A DNA stretch of 64,000 bases from Coptis chinensis (lineage: Eukaryota; Streptophyta; Magnoliopsida; Ranunculales; Ranunculaceae), in NCBI GenBank assembly GCA_015680905.1, contig CM027379.1:91101501-91165500 (forward strand), written 5' to 3'. Of this stretch, positions 20,329 through 31,805 are shown piece by piece; the stretch's first letter is position 1; each line of letters begins with the position of its first letter. Below the pieces are notes generated by a model, which saw only the letters and a list, made by a program, of their open reading frames with translations, ran no database searches and had not been told where the DNA came from. Position numbers and translations under genes: made by a program.

Positions 20329-23300
20329 GGGATCAACGCCAAAAGAAGCCAAAAGGAAGATGAGGACCGCAAGCTCTGTTTAATGTAACATTCTTGATGT
20401 TTTGTACTTGGGATCTTTTTTATTATCAATTTATTTTACAGTCATTTTTTTGCTACCGAGAGTTTGTTTATTATATACTGTGACTGATTTACGCATTATG
20501 TGCGTCTGTTTATGCAGTACGATATCTTTAGTCTTTTAACGAATTGTTATAAATGCTGAAAAGAGTCACATTCTCTGTATTTGGGCACAAGCATCAGTGA
20601 TAACTAATAACAACCATTCGGGTAATTTATATTCTGCGTGCTATTCACTGCTCAGTAATAACAAATTGTGTTAACATGCACGTATATACATCCATGCATT
20701 GTCCTTTTTTGTGATTGAGAATGGTGCATATGGGTTGTCGTCCCTTACTCTTAGAACAGAACCTTATTCCATTTGGACGAGTTAACTTTTAGACCAAGTG
20801 AAAGGCACGTGAAGAAGTGGGTGGGAGTGATGGGAGGGTGTCGTTATATCTCAAATCACCTTCAAAGAAACCTCGGTCACTGCGATGTCTCCTTCATAAT
20901 TCAGATTATTATATCACAAACCATACTAAATTATATATAGTGCATGTGGATGTCTATACCAGCACCTTTGGTAGTACACTATGGGGTCCTTTGCATCTGT
21001 ACCTTTTCTTTACACTCATCACTACACCTGGAGTTTGGAATTAATGTACTTCTACAGTTCTACTCATACTAGTTCCCTTATCAAAGAATGCCATTTTCTC
21101 CCACCCACCAATTTGGTTGTCATGTTTGTTTGGCCATTCATAACACCATATGTGCAGAAGCACCCTTCTAGACAATATCCAAAACCTTGTGATTTCGCTT
21201 GGACTGTTTACATATGGAAGGTGTAGAAGATACTGGAGCATCCGCTTCTAATGGCTTAGTGGGCATTTTGGGAAACTAGGACAAAGTTCGAACCAAGTCA
21301 ATGTCAATATATATACTCAATAAAGATGGGGTGGGGAAGGGAAAGAGTGGGAAGGATGATAACTGTAGTTATGCTTGCATTTCCTTCACACAAACAAAAA
21401 ACATTCAAAGATCCTTAGACATGGGTGCAAGCCATTCTAATGTTAGAGGGTAAGATACTAAGATATATTATCCAAAACAGTGGAAACCCAGTCATGCAAG
21501 CACGTCACTTGACTTCACTTTAGTCCAAACATGAATGTTTCCTCTATTTATACCATTTATATTCCCTTCGCGCTTGTTCATGCCATGTTTTTTTCACCAT
21601 TTCACCCCATGGCCCCATCTACGCCGTTGTGCATTTGCATTTATTTTATACTCCCATTACATGCTAGAAAATTAGTAGAGAATGGGTCTGTAGAACGAAA
21701 TTGGAGATTAATTTAGTTTCTAAGAAGTCACCCGCAGTGTTCAGAATTTGAGGCGAGTCGTGGATTCATGCTCCTACCATTGTATAATTTTACATGATTA
21801 AGCATTTCATCATCGGACATTTGTCGTTAACTTTGTGCAACCATTTTGATTTACTTTGTAAAGTGCCCAAATAATAATGTCCAATGCTCCATGTTATCAG
21901 TAAGAACCTCAGTCGACGCAATGATCTCTTCACAGCTGGAAGTAAACTAGTTGCCCTTTAATTTACTACTGAAAACTTACATACAAATCCCAAGTACAGT
22001 TTATTGTTTTCCCACGCGACACCAAATGACCAAGGCATTTTTTCTTTTTCCAAAACAAGAATACATTCATAGACAGGCATGTTGCATGTACTAAGTGCTA
22101 ATAAACATGTACATAGGAATTGGCAAGTGACCTCTCTTAAGTCCACTGGGAGTCTTAATTATTTTAGTTAGTGTTGCATTAAACTATTTAAAAGAGTCAG
22201 AAGGGAGAGTAGCATGTGAGTATCTCAGCGTTTGCTCCCCTCCACTACATGGGGGAGCAGAGAGGAGAATATTCTTGTTAATTATATCTTCCTCAAATAT
22301 TAAACAAGCAGTAATTAATTAAACAAAAGATAGGCTAAATAGTACCATATGGATCAGTGATTTCTGGGATCCCGTGGACGGACATTTCCACGAAATGCAT
22401 ATTTCAGCTGTTTTACCGTCATGTCTATAAGTGCATTATATATCTGTGAGAGTAAGTCTAGGTTGGTCGGCGGTGTTAATTCAGAAGGAATGGATTTGCC
22501 GGCTGGTTTCTTTCTAAAAACAAACAAATCAAGCATTACGATCCCTTGTGGAGGTGTGGCCTTACGATAGTTCTTAATTGTTAGTTGAATGTTGAGGCAC
22601 ACTACAAATAAAATCCACCAATTTGTGGTGAAATTGTTGGTCTAATAAAATGCAGCCACACCTTTATTTCAACCCGCTCCTAAATTAGTAAACTCCATAA
22701 TAAAATAAGAGCTGATTTTTTTGTTATTATTATTATTATTACAACTATTGGTGTGCCACACTTTACACTTGGGCAACACTTTGAATCGCTTTTTCCCGTT
22801 TTCATCAAACTTCACTGCGTACTGCTGCTTTTTTGAATGGATTGAACCCTTTTGATTATACTCATTTACACTACACTATAAACTTTTTCATTTTTTTTCT
22901 TTAATTAGCAATTTTAATGCTTATTTTGCATTTCCAAGTAGTGATATAGTCGGCGAGAGAAGATGATGGTCCCAGACACTATACAATTTTTGCTCTTACA
23001 AGTTTGGCCTCAAATAATTTTCAAGGTCTTTCCCAAATTCTGGTTGCTGCATGTGCCTTGGACAGTTGGACCTCTCTCTTTTTCTCTTGGTTAATCCGAT
23101 CCGACCCGACAAGGCCCGACCCAGCCAGTTGGACGGCCAAATCTTTCTTTCTCGAGTTTCCAAAAACAAAGAATTCCGTGCAAAAAGATATGCTAATTGC
23201 TAACTAGAATTACAAACTTCAATAAAGGCACGCACACACCAGAAAACGATGCCCCAACGAGTTAACCAACTAGGCGCGTTCCATCCTCCTTCACACATTC

Positions 23301-23465
23301 ATTCGTTTCAACCCTTCTAAACCTATTGGTCACTCTGACTCTCTGAGTAGGTTGAAACCAAGTAACCAACCCACTTTAGCTACATTGTCTGACTTTTTTA
23401 CCTATTTTTTATTCTTTTCTCACCCTTAATAGAGATTTAAAGGACCTAATCATGTGATAACTGTA
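20329..23465. other. NFD6-like 3' UTR, then intergenic DNA
   Basis: 20329-20560 is the likely 3' UTR of the long NFD6-like transcript. The remainder is AT-rich and holds no gene I can support. A small hairpin with 8-bp stems TGCTCCCC/GGGGAGCA sits near 22229-22255. An 82-codon frame on the - strand at 22354-22602 has no recognisable motif. Confidence 0.6.
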
Positions 23466-23907
23466 TGAGAGCAACTCCAATGGAGGCTATATAAGCTGCT
23501 AAAGGCAAATATAGCACCTTAACCACCAAAATGTGTTTCCAATGAAATTGTTAAAAGATTCCTAAATTTGGAAGAAGTCATAAACTCAACTAAAATTAAG
23601 ACTTTCGGTAGCAACTGCTATAATAAGTTTCAGAAGATGGACGACACAGTTTCTGCCGTTCGTGTGTTAAATTTTGATGGACGTCAGAAACTGTGCCGTA
23701 AGTCCAAAATAATTTCAATTTAAGTTTACAACTAATAGGCAGACGTCAGAAACTATGCCGTCCGTATCCCTTTAGCACCTCATCTTCATCTCTTCATTGG
23801 AACGATTTTTCTGTTTAGCTGCTTTCAAATTTGACTCTCCTGCTATTTAGCTGACGTAGCGCTCTTTTATAGCTCATTTTGGCAGCTCTCCATTGGACTC
23901 GCTCTCA
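23466..23907. mobile_element. MITE with TA target duplication
   Basis: Terminal inverted repeats read TGAGAGCAACTCCAATGGAG on the left, and the reverse complement of the right end reads TGAGAGCGAGTCCAATGGAG. The flanks are TA on both sides (23464-23465, 23908-23909). Length is 442 bp with no coding capacity. Inside are three copies of a word like GACGTCAGAAACTGTGCCG in opposing orientations. The short TA duplication would suit a Stowaway/mariner-type element, but the superfamily is uncertain. Confidence 0.7.
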
Positions 23908-23978
23908 TATGGCTTTAATCTACCTTTGATATGAACATTATAATAGTTGACCCTAACGCCCCTACAATAAGAGTGTAA

Positions 23979-24389
23979 GAGTGTGTTTGTTAAATTTTAA
24001 CTCATGGAAAGGAAAGGAAATAAAATGGGTGGTCCACTATGGAATGGAATGGAAAGGAAATAATTTTAAATGGTATGTGTTTGGTAAACCTGAAAAGGAA
24101 AGTAAAAAACGGGGAAAGGAATAATCACGTTTGTTTCAAAAAAGCTATGGAAAAAGAATAATTGTATTGTTGAAATCGAGTGTATTAGTAGTAAGTCTCT
24201 ATTTATTTATTTCCTTTCCACAAAATTTTGGGGTTAATTTTAAAGACAAAAAACTTTTCCATTTGTTTCCATATGGAAAAGCTCATTTCCTTTCCATGGG
24301 TAAACAAACACCTTAAAAACTATGGAAAAGGTGGACCACTCTTATTTTCCTTTCCTTTCCATAGTGTTTCCATCATAACAAACACACCC
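23979..24389. mobile_element. Tourist/PIF-Harbinger-like MITE with TAA duplication
   Basis: Left end GAGTGTGTTTGTTA; reverse complement of the right end GGGTGTGTTTGTTA; flanked by TAA at 23976-23978 and 24390-24392. It is 411 bp, non-coding, with further internal inverted pairs of the word ATGGAAAGGAAA / TTTCCTTTCCAT. Both the TSD and the GGGTGTGTTTG terminus are typical of PIF/Harbinger-derived MITEs in plants. Confidence 0.78.
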
Positions 24390-24392
24390 TAA

Positions 24393-25340
24393 GTGTGAAA
24401 CTAAATGAATCAAAAACAATATTTTAGAAACAATGCAAATTATTTGACTTTAGAAGGAGGGAAACGAAAGTAACAAAATAAAATAAAATACGAAGTGGTC
24501 ATTTGGAATTAAAATTTGGTTGTTAGGCGTGGTGTATATTAGTTACATGGTGGGTTATTCAGCAAAAACTAATCGACCTTGTTGTTTTGTGGATAAACAT
24601 AATCGACCTTGTTATTAACGAGTTGTTGCAACTTTTTTGTAGTACTAAACTACTAATGCGTGCTTCTTTCAATCTTTACTAGCCTGTGGGTAGGGGACAT
24701 GCCACATGCATATATCAATTAGGGAGTGAGGACCCATTTACAGCTGGTATACCAAAATCAAAGTATTTCAATATTCTGGCCCAGGTGTAGGCGAAATATT
24801 CACACAAAGAGCATACTAAGATCTTCCTAGAGATCGATGGAAATTATATAAAGTTCTAACAATCATATATTTGATATAATGGTGATTTATAATTAATCAT
24901 AAAGGTCAACTGTACGGATTGTGTTCCTAAAACAATAATTTGATTTACCTTATACCTTAGATATACTAAATTATACAAAATTATTAGAACCAACATATAT
25001 TCAAACCATCAAACCACTTTCAAAATTTTTAAAAAGGATTGTGGAAAATTGCTTGCATAATTTGCCGAATTTGGCAAGATGAAAAAATTCAAAAAACAAA
25101 AGCATTAAGTGAGTCTACGACGACTAATTTTCCTTCCTTCCTCCATGTTTTTTTCTTTTGCAATTTTTTTTGCAAAAGAAAATCCTACAATTTTTAACAG
25201 TCAGAGACAAAAGGAAAAACTTACACTGAAAAATCAGAACAGAAAAAGTAACAAAAGATTATATAAAAAATCACGAAATCCTCTAAAAGAACTCCGGTTC
25301 ACGATACTTCCACAATACGCTACTCCAGTACTAGCTGAAC
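24393..25340. other. Intergenic DNA and GATA gene 3' flank
   Basis: AT-rich, no credible gene. The stretch just right of about 25100 is probably 3' UTR of the GATA gene read on the - strand. The + strand ORF at 25109-25357 is antisense to that region and has no motif. Confidence 0.6.
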
Positions 25341-26596
25341 CTAAATTAGTTGCCTGAAATCCGGGCCACCGTGATGATGAATTAAGTAATCATCACCATT
25401 GGATACATTATACATCGCATTGGGATGGATATATTGCTGATGGTGATGAGGATGAGGATGGTGTGGCCTCTGCATTTCCTTCTGCCGACGAAGTTCCAAA
25501 ACTTTCCTATGAGAATTCGAATGCTGGGTCAGCATAAATGTCGGGCTCGAAGCGGGCCGGTACTCGGGCACAAGCCGACCCGACTTAAACCTGACTCCAC
25601 ATGCATTACAAAGAGTTTTCGGGCCTAATGGCCCGGTTCGCCATTGTGGAGTCTTATCAGTTGCACAATGCAAACATTTCCGGCCATCACTATTACCAGT
25701 CCCACTGTCTGCAACTTCTTTTTTCTTAAGCGTTGCTTTGATCGTTTTCTTGCAAGAGGAATTTGAGGCAATGTCAGATTCGGAAGATGAAGTTGTTGGT
25801 GATAAGACTAGTAGCCTTGAAGCCCAGTTACAAGGAGCTGCCCGGGAACGCTTGCTTCGAGCTTTCCCGGGGACTGAAACATCTGGGGAGAATATTGGGT
25901 TGCTTCGGTTGTTTTCGGGTTGGTAATCATGAGTTTCTGAAACTTCATTTGTTCTTGCTTTCATACCAGAAATCAATTGAAGCTTCTGAAGGTCATCGCT
26001 GGAAAATGAGTCTTCCACAAAGTTTGAAAGCCATTCTAGCTCAGCCAAGTCATCATACTGCAGAAGAACACTCACAAGAATGAGAACTCAAATTCATTCT
26101 GATTTTCTAAAACAAGTCCAACAATCGAAATTTAAAGAAACCGAAAGAAAATTCATCAATTTCCATTCTTCACACGAAGAAGAAGACGTAGAAATTGGTG
26201 AATTTTCTTGAAACCTGAAATTCAGGTATAATGAGGTATGTTTTGACGAAAAATGATCAAAATTACCGGAACACAAAGCTCGCCGGAGAATTGAGCATCC
26301 GGTAAACTATGACAAGCCATGTCACCCGTAAAGTGAGGTTCAGAGCCAGAATATGAAGAATTGCAGCTATCAACAACAGTAACAGTTGAAGAATCAGTTG
26401 AATTTCCAGTAATATTATCAAAAGTTCCATCACCAATAGCAATGTCTTCATTTGAAAAGTCGAGAAGGTCCTCAATGATGAAATGATCACCAGGTTTGGT
26501 ATCTGCAGAATGACGCTTTTCGGGAGTGTATTGTGAATTGTTTCCGTTTCTGCTGCTGCTGTTGTAGGTGTTTTGGAAGAACTCAGGTGCTTCCAT
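25341..26596 (-). CDS. GATA12-like: GATA-type zinc-finger transcription factor, GATA9/12 group
   Basis: Two exons: 26596-26267 (starts [16 protein letters not shown]) and 26057-25341, with an intron at 26266-26058 (GTAATT to CTGCAG). The joined protein is 348 residues. Exon 1 carries the acidic motif [13 protein letters not shown] and ends FSGELCVP. Exon 2 continues [20 protein letters not shown] and a basic block [17 protein letters not shown] (likely nuclear localisation). The class-I plant GATA finger C-x2-C-x18-C-x2-C runs from CLHC to CNAC, with [15 protein letters not shown] between. Then come [31 protein letters not shown], a His-rich stretch and the C-terminal DDYLIHH...GPDFRQLI typical of GATA9/12. 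It binds GATA motifs in promoters in the nucleus. All finger residues are intact and I see no damage. The exact paralogue needs a tree. Confidence 0.95.
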
Positions 26597-28952
26597 TTTT
26601 CTTCTTGTTGTTGTGTAACTAACTCTTGTTGTCCTATGGAGAGAGAGAGAAAGAGTGAGAAGTTTAGTTTTGAGAGAAAGTGAGAGAGAGAGATGGAAAG
26701 AAGGGAAGAGAGCGAAATAGTAGGGTTTAATGTGTGTGTTTGAAGATGACAGACGGACAGCTAAAATGGAGGATTTTTCGGTAGTTATATGGAAAGGAGA
26801 TAAATCAATTTCAAGCTGAAGAAATGATCAATAAATGTTTTTAAACAAATAAAGAATCTTTATCTGCCATGCAGAATTTATAATTCACCGTTAAAGTTAA
26901 TGCACACTACCTTTGCTCCCTCTCCAATTACTTTCTTACCCTTAATTGTAATTAGTTGGTCTTTACTCATTTAGTTGGTCTAGTTGAGTAGATTACCATT
27001 TGGGTCCAGCTAATTTTTTTCTTATGACATCTATCATCTGATTAGTTAGTCAAGTCGATCATTCCTTTTCGCACATATCCTCGGCGTTGGGACGTTGCGA
27101 CATATGCGAAAATCAATCGTGAGCTCAAAATTGTAACAGGAAGAGCTCATCTATATGATCAGTGATCTCTTATCTGGTTTACGTGGTGTTTTGATGTTGA
27201 GGTATTTCAAAGATAAGACAAAAAGCAGGTGAAGTGTAAACACAAAATCATCTACCATGGATAAATGTGGCTCCCTAGGAGCATTAATGACAAGTTCTAC
27301 CCCCATCCATACTGTACATAAGAACCTTCTCATTTAACCTAACTGTTGAATTCAAGGACCGCTGTCACAATGGGCATGGTTGTTTTGGTCTTGTTTTTTA
27401 AATAAATGAAAAGTAACATAAATGATATCATGAATCATATGTTACCATTCTGAGGGCATAAATGAACTTTAACAGTCTAATCAGTACAAGATGCTTAACA
27501 CAAAGAGGTCAAAAAGGTAATTCAAATATTTGTTCAAATGAAAGAGAAAGATTAATTAACTAATAAATTAATTAGTGAATAAATTAAAGAGTTCAATTCA
27601 ACTCCTTATGAACCGATCTAGCAGATTTTTCGCTGTGACTCGTGTATTAGCATCCAAGTTTACAGCCTGATTCCTCTGCTTTTATTTTCCCTCGGGAGTT
27701 GCGTTAATAATTTTCTTTTTCTTTTTCTTTTTTTACATTTCTACCCTCTTTATTTAATTCTTCAATCTAGTGTTATCCGATTCTGGTTTGGGATGGGTTT
27801 ATTATCAGACCATTTATGCAGTTAACCCAGTGTTGAACCGTATAACTCAAGCGGTTTTTTGTTAAACCCGGCTAAACGGGACAGTTGACTATTGGGCCGA
27901 ACCAATCTGTCTTGTTGTGCTATTTTTAAAAATTTCAAAATAAATTGCTTGCGAGCATAATTGAATCATGGTTCCACACACAACTAACCTTAATATCTAG
28001 AAGTATGCAAACCGTGCTACACATCGGTTTTCTTAAGTCTCACCCGCCCCTCTAGATCAATAGTTAGTATGGTTTTTTTGGATTATAATTGTAAATCGTA
28101 ATTGTAATTATATAGGAAAGACTCATCTATTTATTTTTTTAAAACAAAATGAGAGATAATTATGTTATTTAAGTGATATTAGGGAGGTTATTTTAAATTA
28201 TCAAAATGGCGGTAATTATTTAATTTAAGTGACATTAGATAGGTGTTTCTAAATTATTAATACAAAAAGGACTTTATTCAAATTATATTAATAAAAGTGG
28301 GGCTTATTCTAAATTTAGTAAGAGATAAATTTAATGAGGGAGGTGTTTCTAAATTAAATAAATAAAGAGATCTAAATTAGCCTACTCGATAGTGGAGGGG
28401 TTCCTTAAAACCCGGCTATCATATAGTGTAGAGATTAGTTTGTCATTTTTCCTACTTATTTTTACTAATTAGGATTGCAAATACATATATAATATCTAGG
28501 TAGTCCAAATAGTGACCCACTGGTTAAATCTCTAACCTAGTGACCCAGTCTCTTCACCGGGTTGATCTCTAGGCTGGTCTGATAATATTGCTTCAATCCA
28601 TGTTTAAACACAATGATTACAGCGCTACTTACTTAGAAGCTTTTGTTAAATTCAATTTATCACATTCATTTCTGTTCTTCTGCGTCGTTTTGAGAATGAG
28701 TTTGTCGTTGGTTCTCCTGGTCCATACGTGTCAACCATCTAAGTGATAAAATATGTCATGTGGGTTCCAATCCTGACAACACCAATCCCAAGGTAAATCA
28801 ACGTGTTTGAGTTAGTTGGATAAAATGCAGTAGTTATTATTTATTAGCGTGACATAATTTCAATTTTCTTTTTCATTATTTTTTTTAAATAATATTGTGA
28901 ATTTTAGAATTGATGCTTGAACTAGAAGGGAAAGAGGGTACAGTAGTACCAT
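26597..28952. other. GATA gene 5' region and intergenic DNA
   Basis: 26640-26700 is GA-rich on the + strand (CT-rich on the gene strand), a typical pyrimidine-rich plant 5' leader. No convincing TATA box was picked out. The rest is AT-rich with no gene I can support. A short near-palindrome of TTTTCGCACATA lies at 27065-27110, and loosely repeated AT-rich phrases occur at 28130-28380. Confidence 0.55.
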
Positions 28953-29408
28953 TAGGGCTGTCTAAGGGTTTCGGTAATCCGATAGCTGACCAAAACCAGA
29001 CCAAACCTGATAAAAAGTGATTTGGGTTTTGGTATTTCGGTTTTAGTTTGGTAATAGGTTCAATTTTAAGTTCTGATAAGATATTGGGTTGGTTTTGGAT
29101 TTGTCCTCCACCAAACCGATATAAATTGGAACCGAGATAAAATGACATTTTAGTAATAATTTATGATTGATTTTGTATAAGTTTTATCAATTGTGTGGTT
29201 GAAATTAATCGATTTAATTTAGAATTTAATTGATTTTATAGTTTTCGATTTAGGTCAGTTCAGTTTGCAATATATTTTATTAATTCAATTTAGTTTTAGA
29301 TATAATATAATATTATCAATTCGGTTCGGTTTCAAATACCCAACCATATTATAAGTTTGAATTTGGATTTTCTAGAATCCGATCCAAACCGATGTATTGA
29401 CAGCCCTT
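28953..29408. mobile_element. hAT-like MITE
   Basis: Ends TAGGGCTGTC and GACAGCCCTT form a terminal inverted repeat with one mismatch. Flanks are agtaccat (28945-28952) and ggtaccat (29409-29416), an 8-bp TSD with one mismatch, as expected for hAT. The interior is non-coding and rich in CCGAT/ACCAAACC words. A second element of the same style is at 41011-41990. Confidence 0.72.
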
Positions 29409-29528
29409 GGTACCATGGTTGCTGCTTACTGTGCCAGTTTTAGTTTCTGTTTTTTCTTTTCTCTTTTTCTGAAGATTTTTTTTGTCAACTTCTTATGAAT
29501 TATTTAATTTTTGGTGGGGTATATTAAA

Positions 29529-29825
29529 CACGTGATATAGCTGGAGATGGTGTCAGCCACCATGTGAGTGCTTCGCTCGTGTTAAAAGCCAAAACCGACG
29601 GTGGTCAATGACACGTGTCAATTGGATGATGTATCTAATTTTATCTTCTTTTCCTTGATGCTTCTCGCACGTGCTATGGGTTTATTTTTAATTTTTTGCA
29701 CTAAGCTAGGTTCCCTCACTTAAAAGTTAAAACGGTAGTGTGCGTTACGTTAACGTGATTGCACGTGTTTTTATCACGTGGATCGCAAGCTCCGCACGTG
29801 TATTTTTTGAGTGACAAGTCACGTG
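29529..29825. promoter_or_regulatory. Cluster of seven CACGTG (G-box) motifs
   Basis: CACGTG occurs at 29529, 29612, 29668, 29762, 29775, 29795 and 29820. G-boxes bind bZIP and bHLH factors, and several copies here have ABRE-like flanks (ACACGTGTC, CACGTGG). No gene I can recognise lies next to it: 29826-30195 is non-coding by eye, and the - strand ORF at 29745-29990 has no motif. It may be an enhancer, the remains of a promoter, or part of an unrecognised transposon. Confidence 0.5.
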
Positions 29826-30195
29826 AATTAGAAGATGTGCTTTTGCTTTTCGCGGTGGTTGCTTTGGTGGAGAAGTTCTCCAGTGTTTTAACATGTGAAA
29901 TGGGAATGTCACCGTTGCCGCATTGAGGACTATAAAAGCTTCAAACTTGTGAGACGCCCTTGCCTTTCGGTATATTTGAGTCATCCCCATGTTTCTGGTG
30001 TGTTTTTTTTCCCTCTAAATTAGTATGTGCCGAAGTCTGTGGTCAAAGTTCATTGACTAAGTCCACAGTGCGACCTGCGTAGGTGACCCTTTTTAATTTC
30101 ATTTCCTCCTAAAAAATGATACAATCTTAACTCTCTGAGGAGTAAGATGAAATTGAATTAGAAACAAACGGGAGTAACTCTCCAAGATAGATCAG

Positions 30196-30905
30196 GGAAA
30201 AAGTAACTCTCATAATCATTATTTTTTTTAATCACTTATAAGGACCGGATAGATGAAATGTCAAGTATACTCTTGACGCGAAATGAAAAACAGTTCGGGT
30301 AGATGAAAAATCAAGTATACTGTATACCCCTAGTGCGAAATAATAAATAGTCCAGCCCAACTGAAACAACACGATGTATATAGTATGAACACTGATTGTT
30401 TATACTTTAACATAAGCTATGAACAATCATTGTTCATACCTATTTAGAGTATGAACAATCAACGTTCATACTTCACCATAATGCATGATCAGTAAGAACA
30501 CTTATATATTGTTCATATGATCGAACAATTATCTTTGTTCATACCTATTTGGGATATGAACAATCAATGTTCATATCTCAACATAATGCATGATCAGTAA
30601 GAATATTTATTGGAGTATGAACAATCATTATTAATATCTCAACATGAGCTATGAACAATCATTGTTCATATATATATATATATATTGTCTGAAGTACGTT
30701 CACCTATTTAGATATGAACAATCATAGCATGTTCATATATCAACATAAGGTATGGACACTCATTGTTCATAAGAAAACGACAAAAAGAATAAAATCAGAA
30801 AATATTTATTTCAAATCCGGACTATTTGTCCTTATGAGTTATTTTCACTCGAAAATTGTCCTTAAGATTAAAAAAAAACGTTGGTTGTGAGAGTTATTTT
30901 CACTC
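30196..30905. mobile_element. Fold-back-like element with imperfect terminal inverted repeats
   Basis: 30196-30246 and the reverse complement of 30858-30905 align with several mismatches (shared phrases GTCCTTA, a T/A-run and GAGAGTTA). Between them lies the palindrome array at 30381-30773. No clear TSD was found, so class is uncertain. Confidence 0.45.
30381..30773. repeat. Array of nine palindromic TATGAACAAT/ATTGTTCATA units
   Basis: Nine units of about 23-30 bp, each close to TATGAACAATC followed by ATTGTTCATA, are spaced 30-60 bp apart. The linkers themselves recur (aacataatgcatgatcagtaag appears twice with small changes), so there is a higher-order repeat. Each unit can form a short hairpin on either strand. 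Confidence 0.85.
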
Positions 30906-31170
30906 GAAAATAAGCCTTGAGACCAATTTCTTATAGAAACAAATAGATAGAGGTCTCTATTGTTACTTCAGGGTATCCTAGCTTGTTTGATTATGAATAA
31001 GGAAGCTCACAATATTTGCTAGAGTTGCTCAGTGACGCTTGCGTACAAATAAATAGCAGGATGTCCAATATCTAGAGATCACCGTATAGTTCTTGGGTCA
31101 TGGGGAAATTCGATACACCAACAAACTTATGAGGGGTCGAATGATTGATAGTGGGCACTTACGAGACAAG

Positions 31171-31805
31171 GAGAAAAAATTTGTTCCTAAGCGGTTAGGA
31201 GCGAAAAGTCTCCTAAGCACCAATCCACCACATATTCACTATATTTTAACTATTGAGTAATTCTAATTAAATTAAATTTAACCAAATATTTATTTTACTC
31301 TCTCTCTCTCCAAATTATCCCATTTTTCTCACAAATTTGTTCTTTCTATGTGTTTCCAAATTTATATATATATATATATAGATTTAGATTTTTCAAGGGG
31401 TTGCCTTTCATTCAATTACAACGCGGATTTCTCAATTTTATTTTTTATTGGCTATTATCATCAGTATTTTGGTTTGAAATAAAGTTGTAATTTGTAATTG
31501 CATTTAAGTTTTTTTTTTTAAATAATTATGATAAAATTTAAGCATTCCCCAAGTTTTTTTTTTTTTTTATTTTTTTTTGGATTTTTTTAATTTTTCACTA
31601 TAGATTTTTTTTGTGGAAAACTAATTAAATAAATGAAAGATTTGTAGAGAAAAAAAAATAAAGAAATGATTTGAAGAGAGAATAAAATAAATATTTTGTT
31701 TTTTGTTAGATTTTAATTAACTATAGTTAATATTATTAGTTAAAAGATGGTAGATGCGTGATGGATAGGTGCTTAGGAGACTTTTGGCCGAGCGAATTTT
31801 TTCTC
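31171..31805. mobile_element. TIR-bearing non-autonomous element, unclassified
   Basis: Left side GAGAAAAAATT then GAAAAGTCTCCTAAGCACC (31171-31225). The reverse complement of the right side (31767-31805) gives GAGAAAAAATT then CAAAAGTCTCCTAAGCACC. The interior is very AT-rich and non-coding. No convincing TSD was found. Confidence 0.5.

Noticed and set aside
22229..22255. Hairpin TGCTCCCC/GGGGAGCA as a microRNA precursor
   Set aside because: The stem is only 8 bp, far too short for a plant pre-miRNA.
22354..22602. 82-codon - strand ORF as a gene
   Set aside because: No recognisable motif, splice context or promoter.
25109..25357. + strand ORF at the 3' end of the GATA gene
   Set aside because: Antisense to the GATA stop and 3' UTR, low complexity, no domain.
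29745..29990. 81-codon - strand ORF overlapping the G-box cluster
   Set aside because: No motif, and composition follows the underlying CACGTG words.
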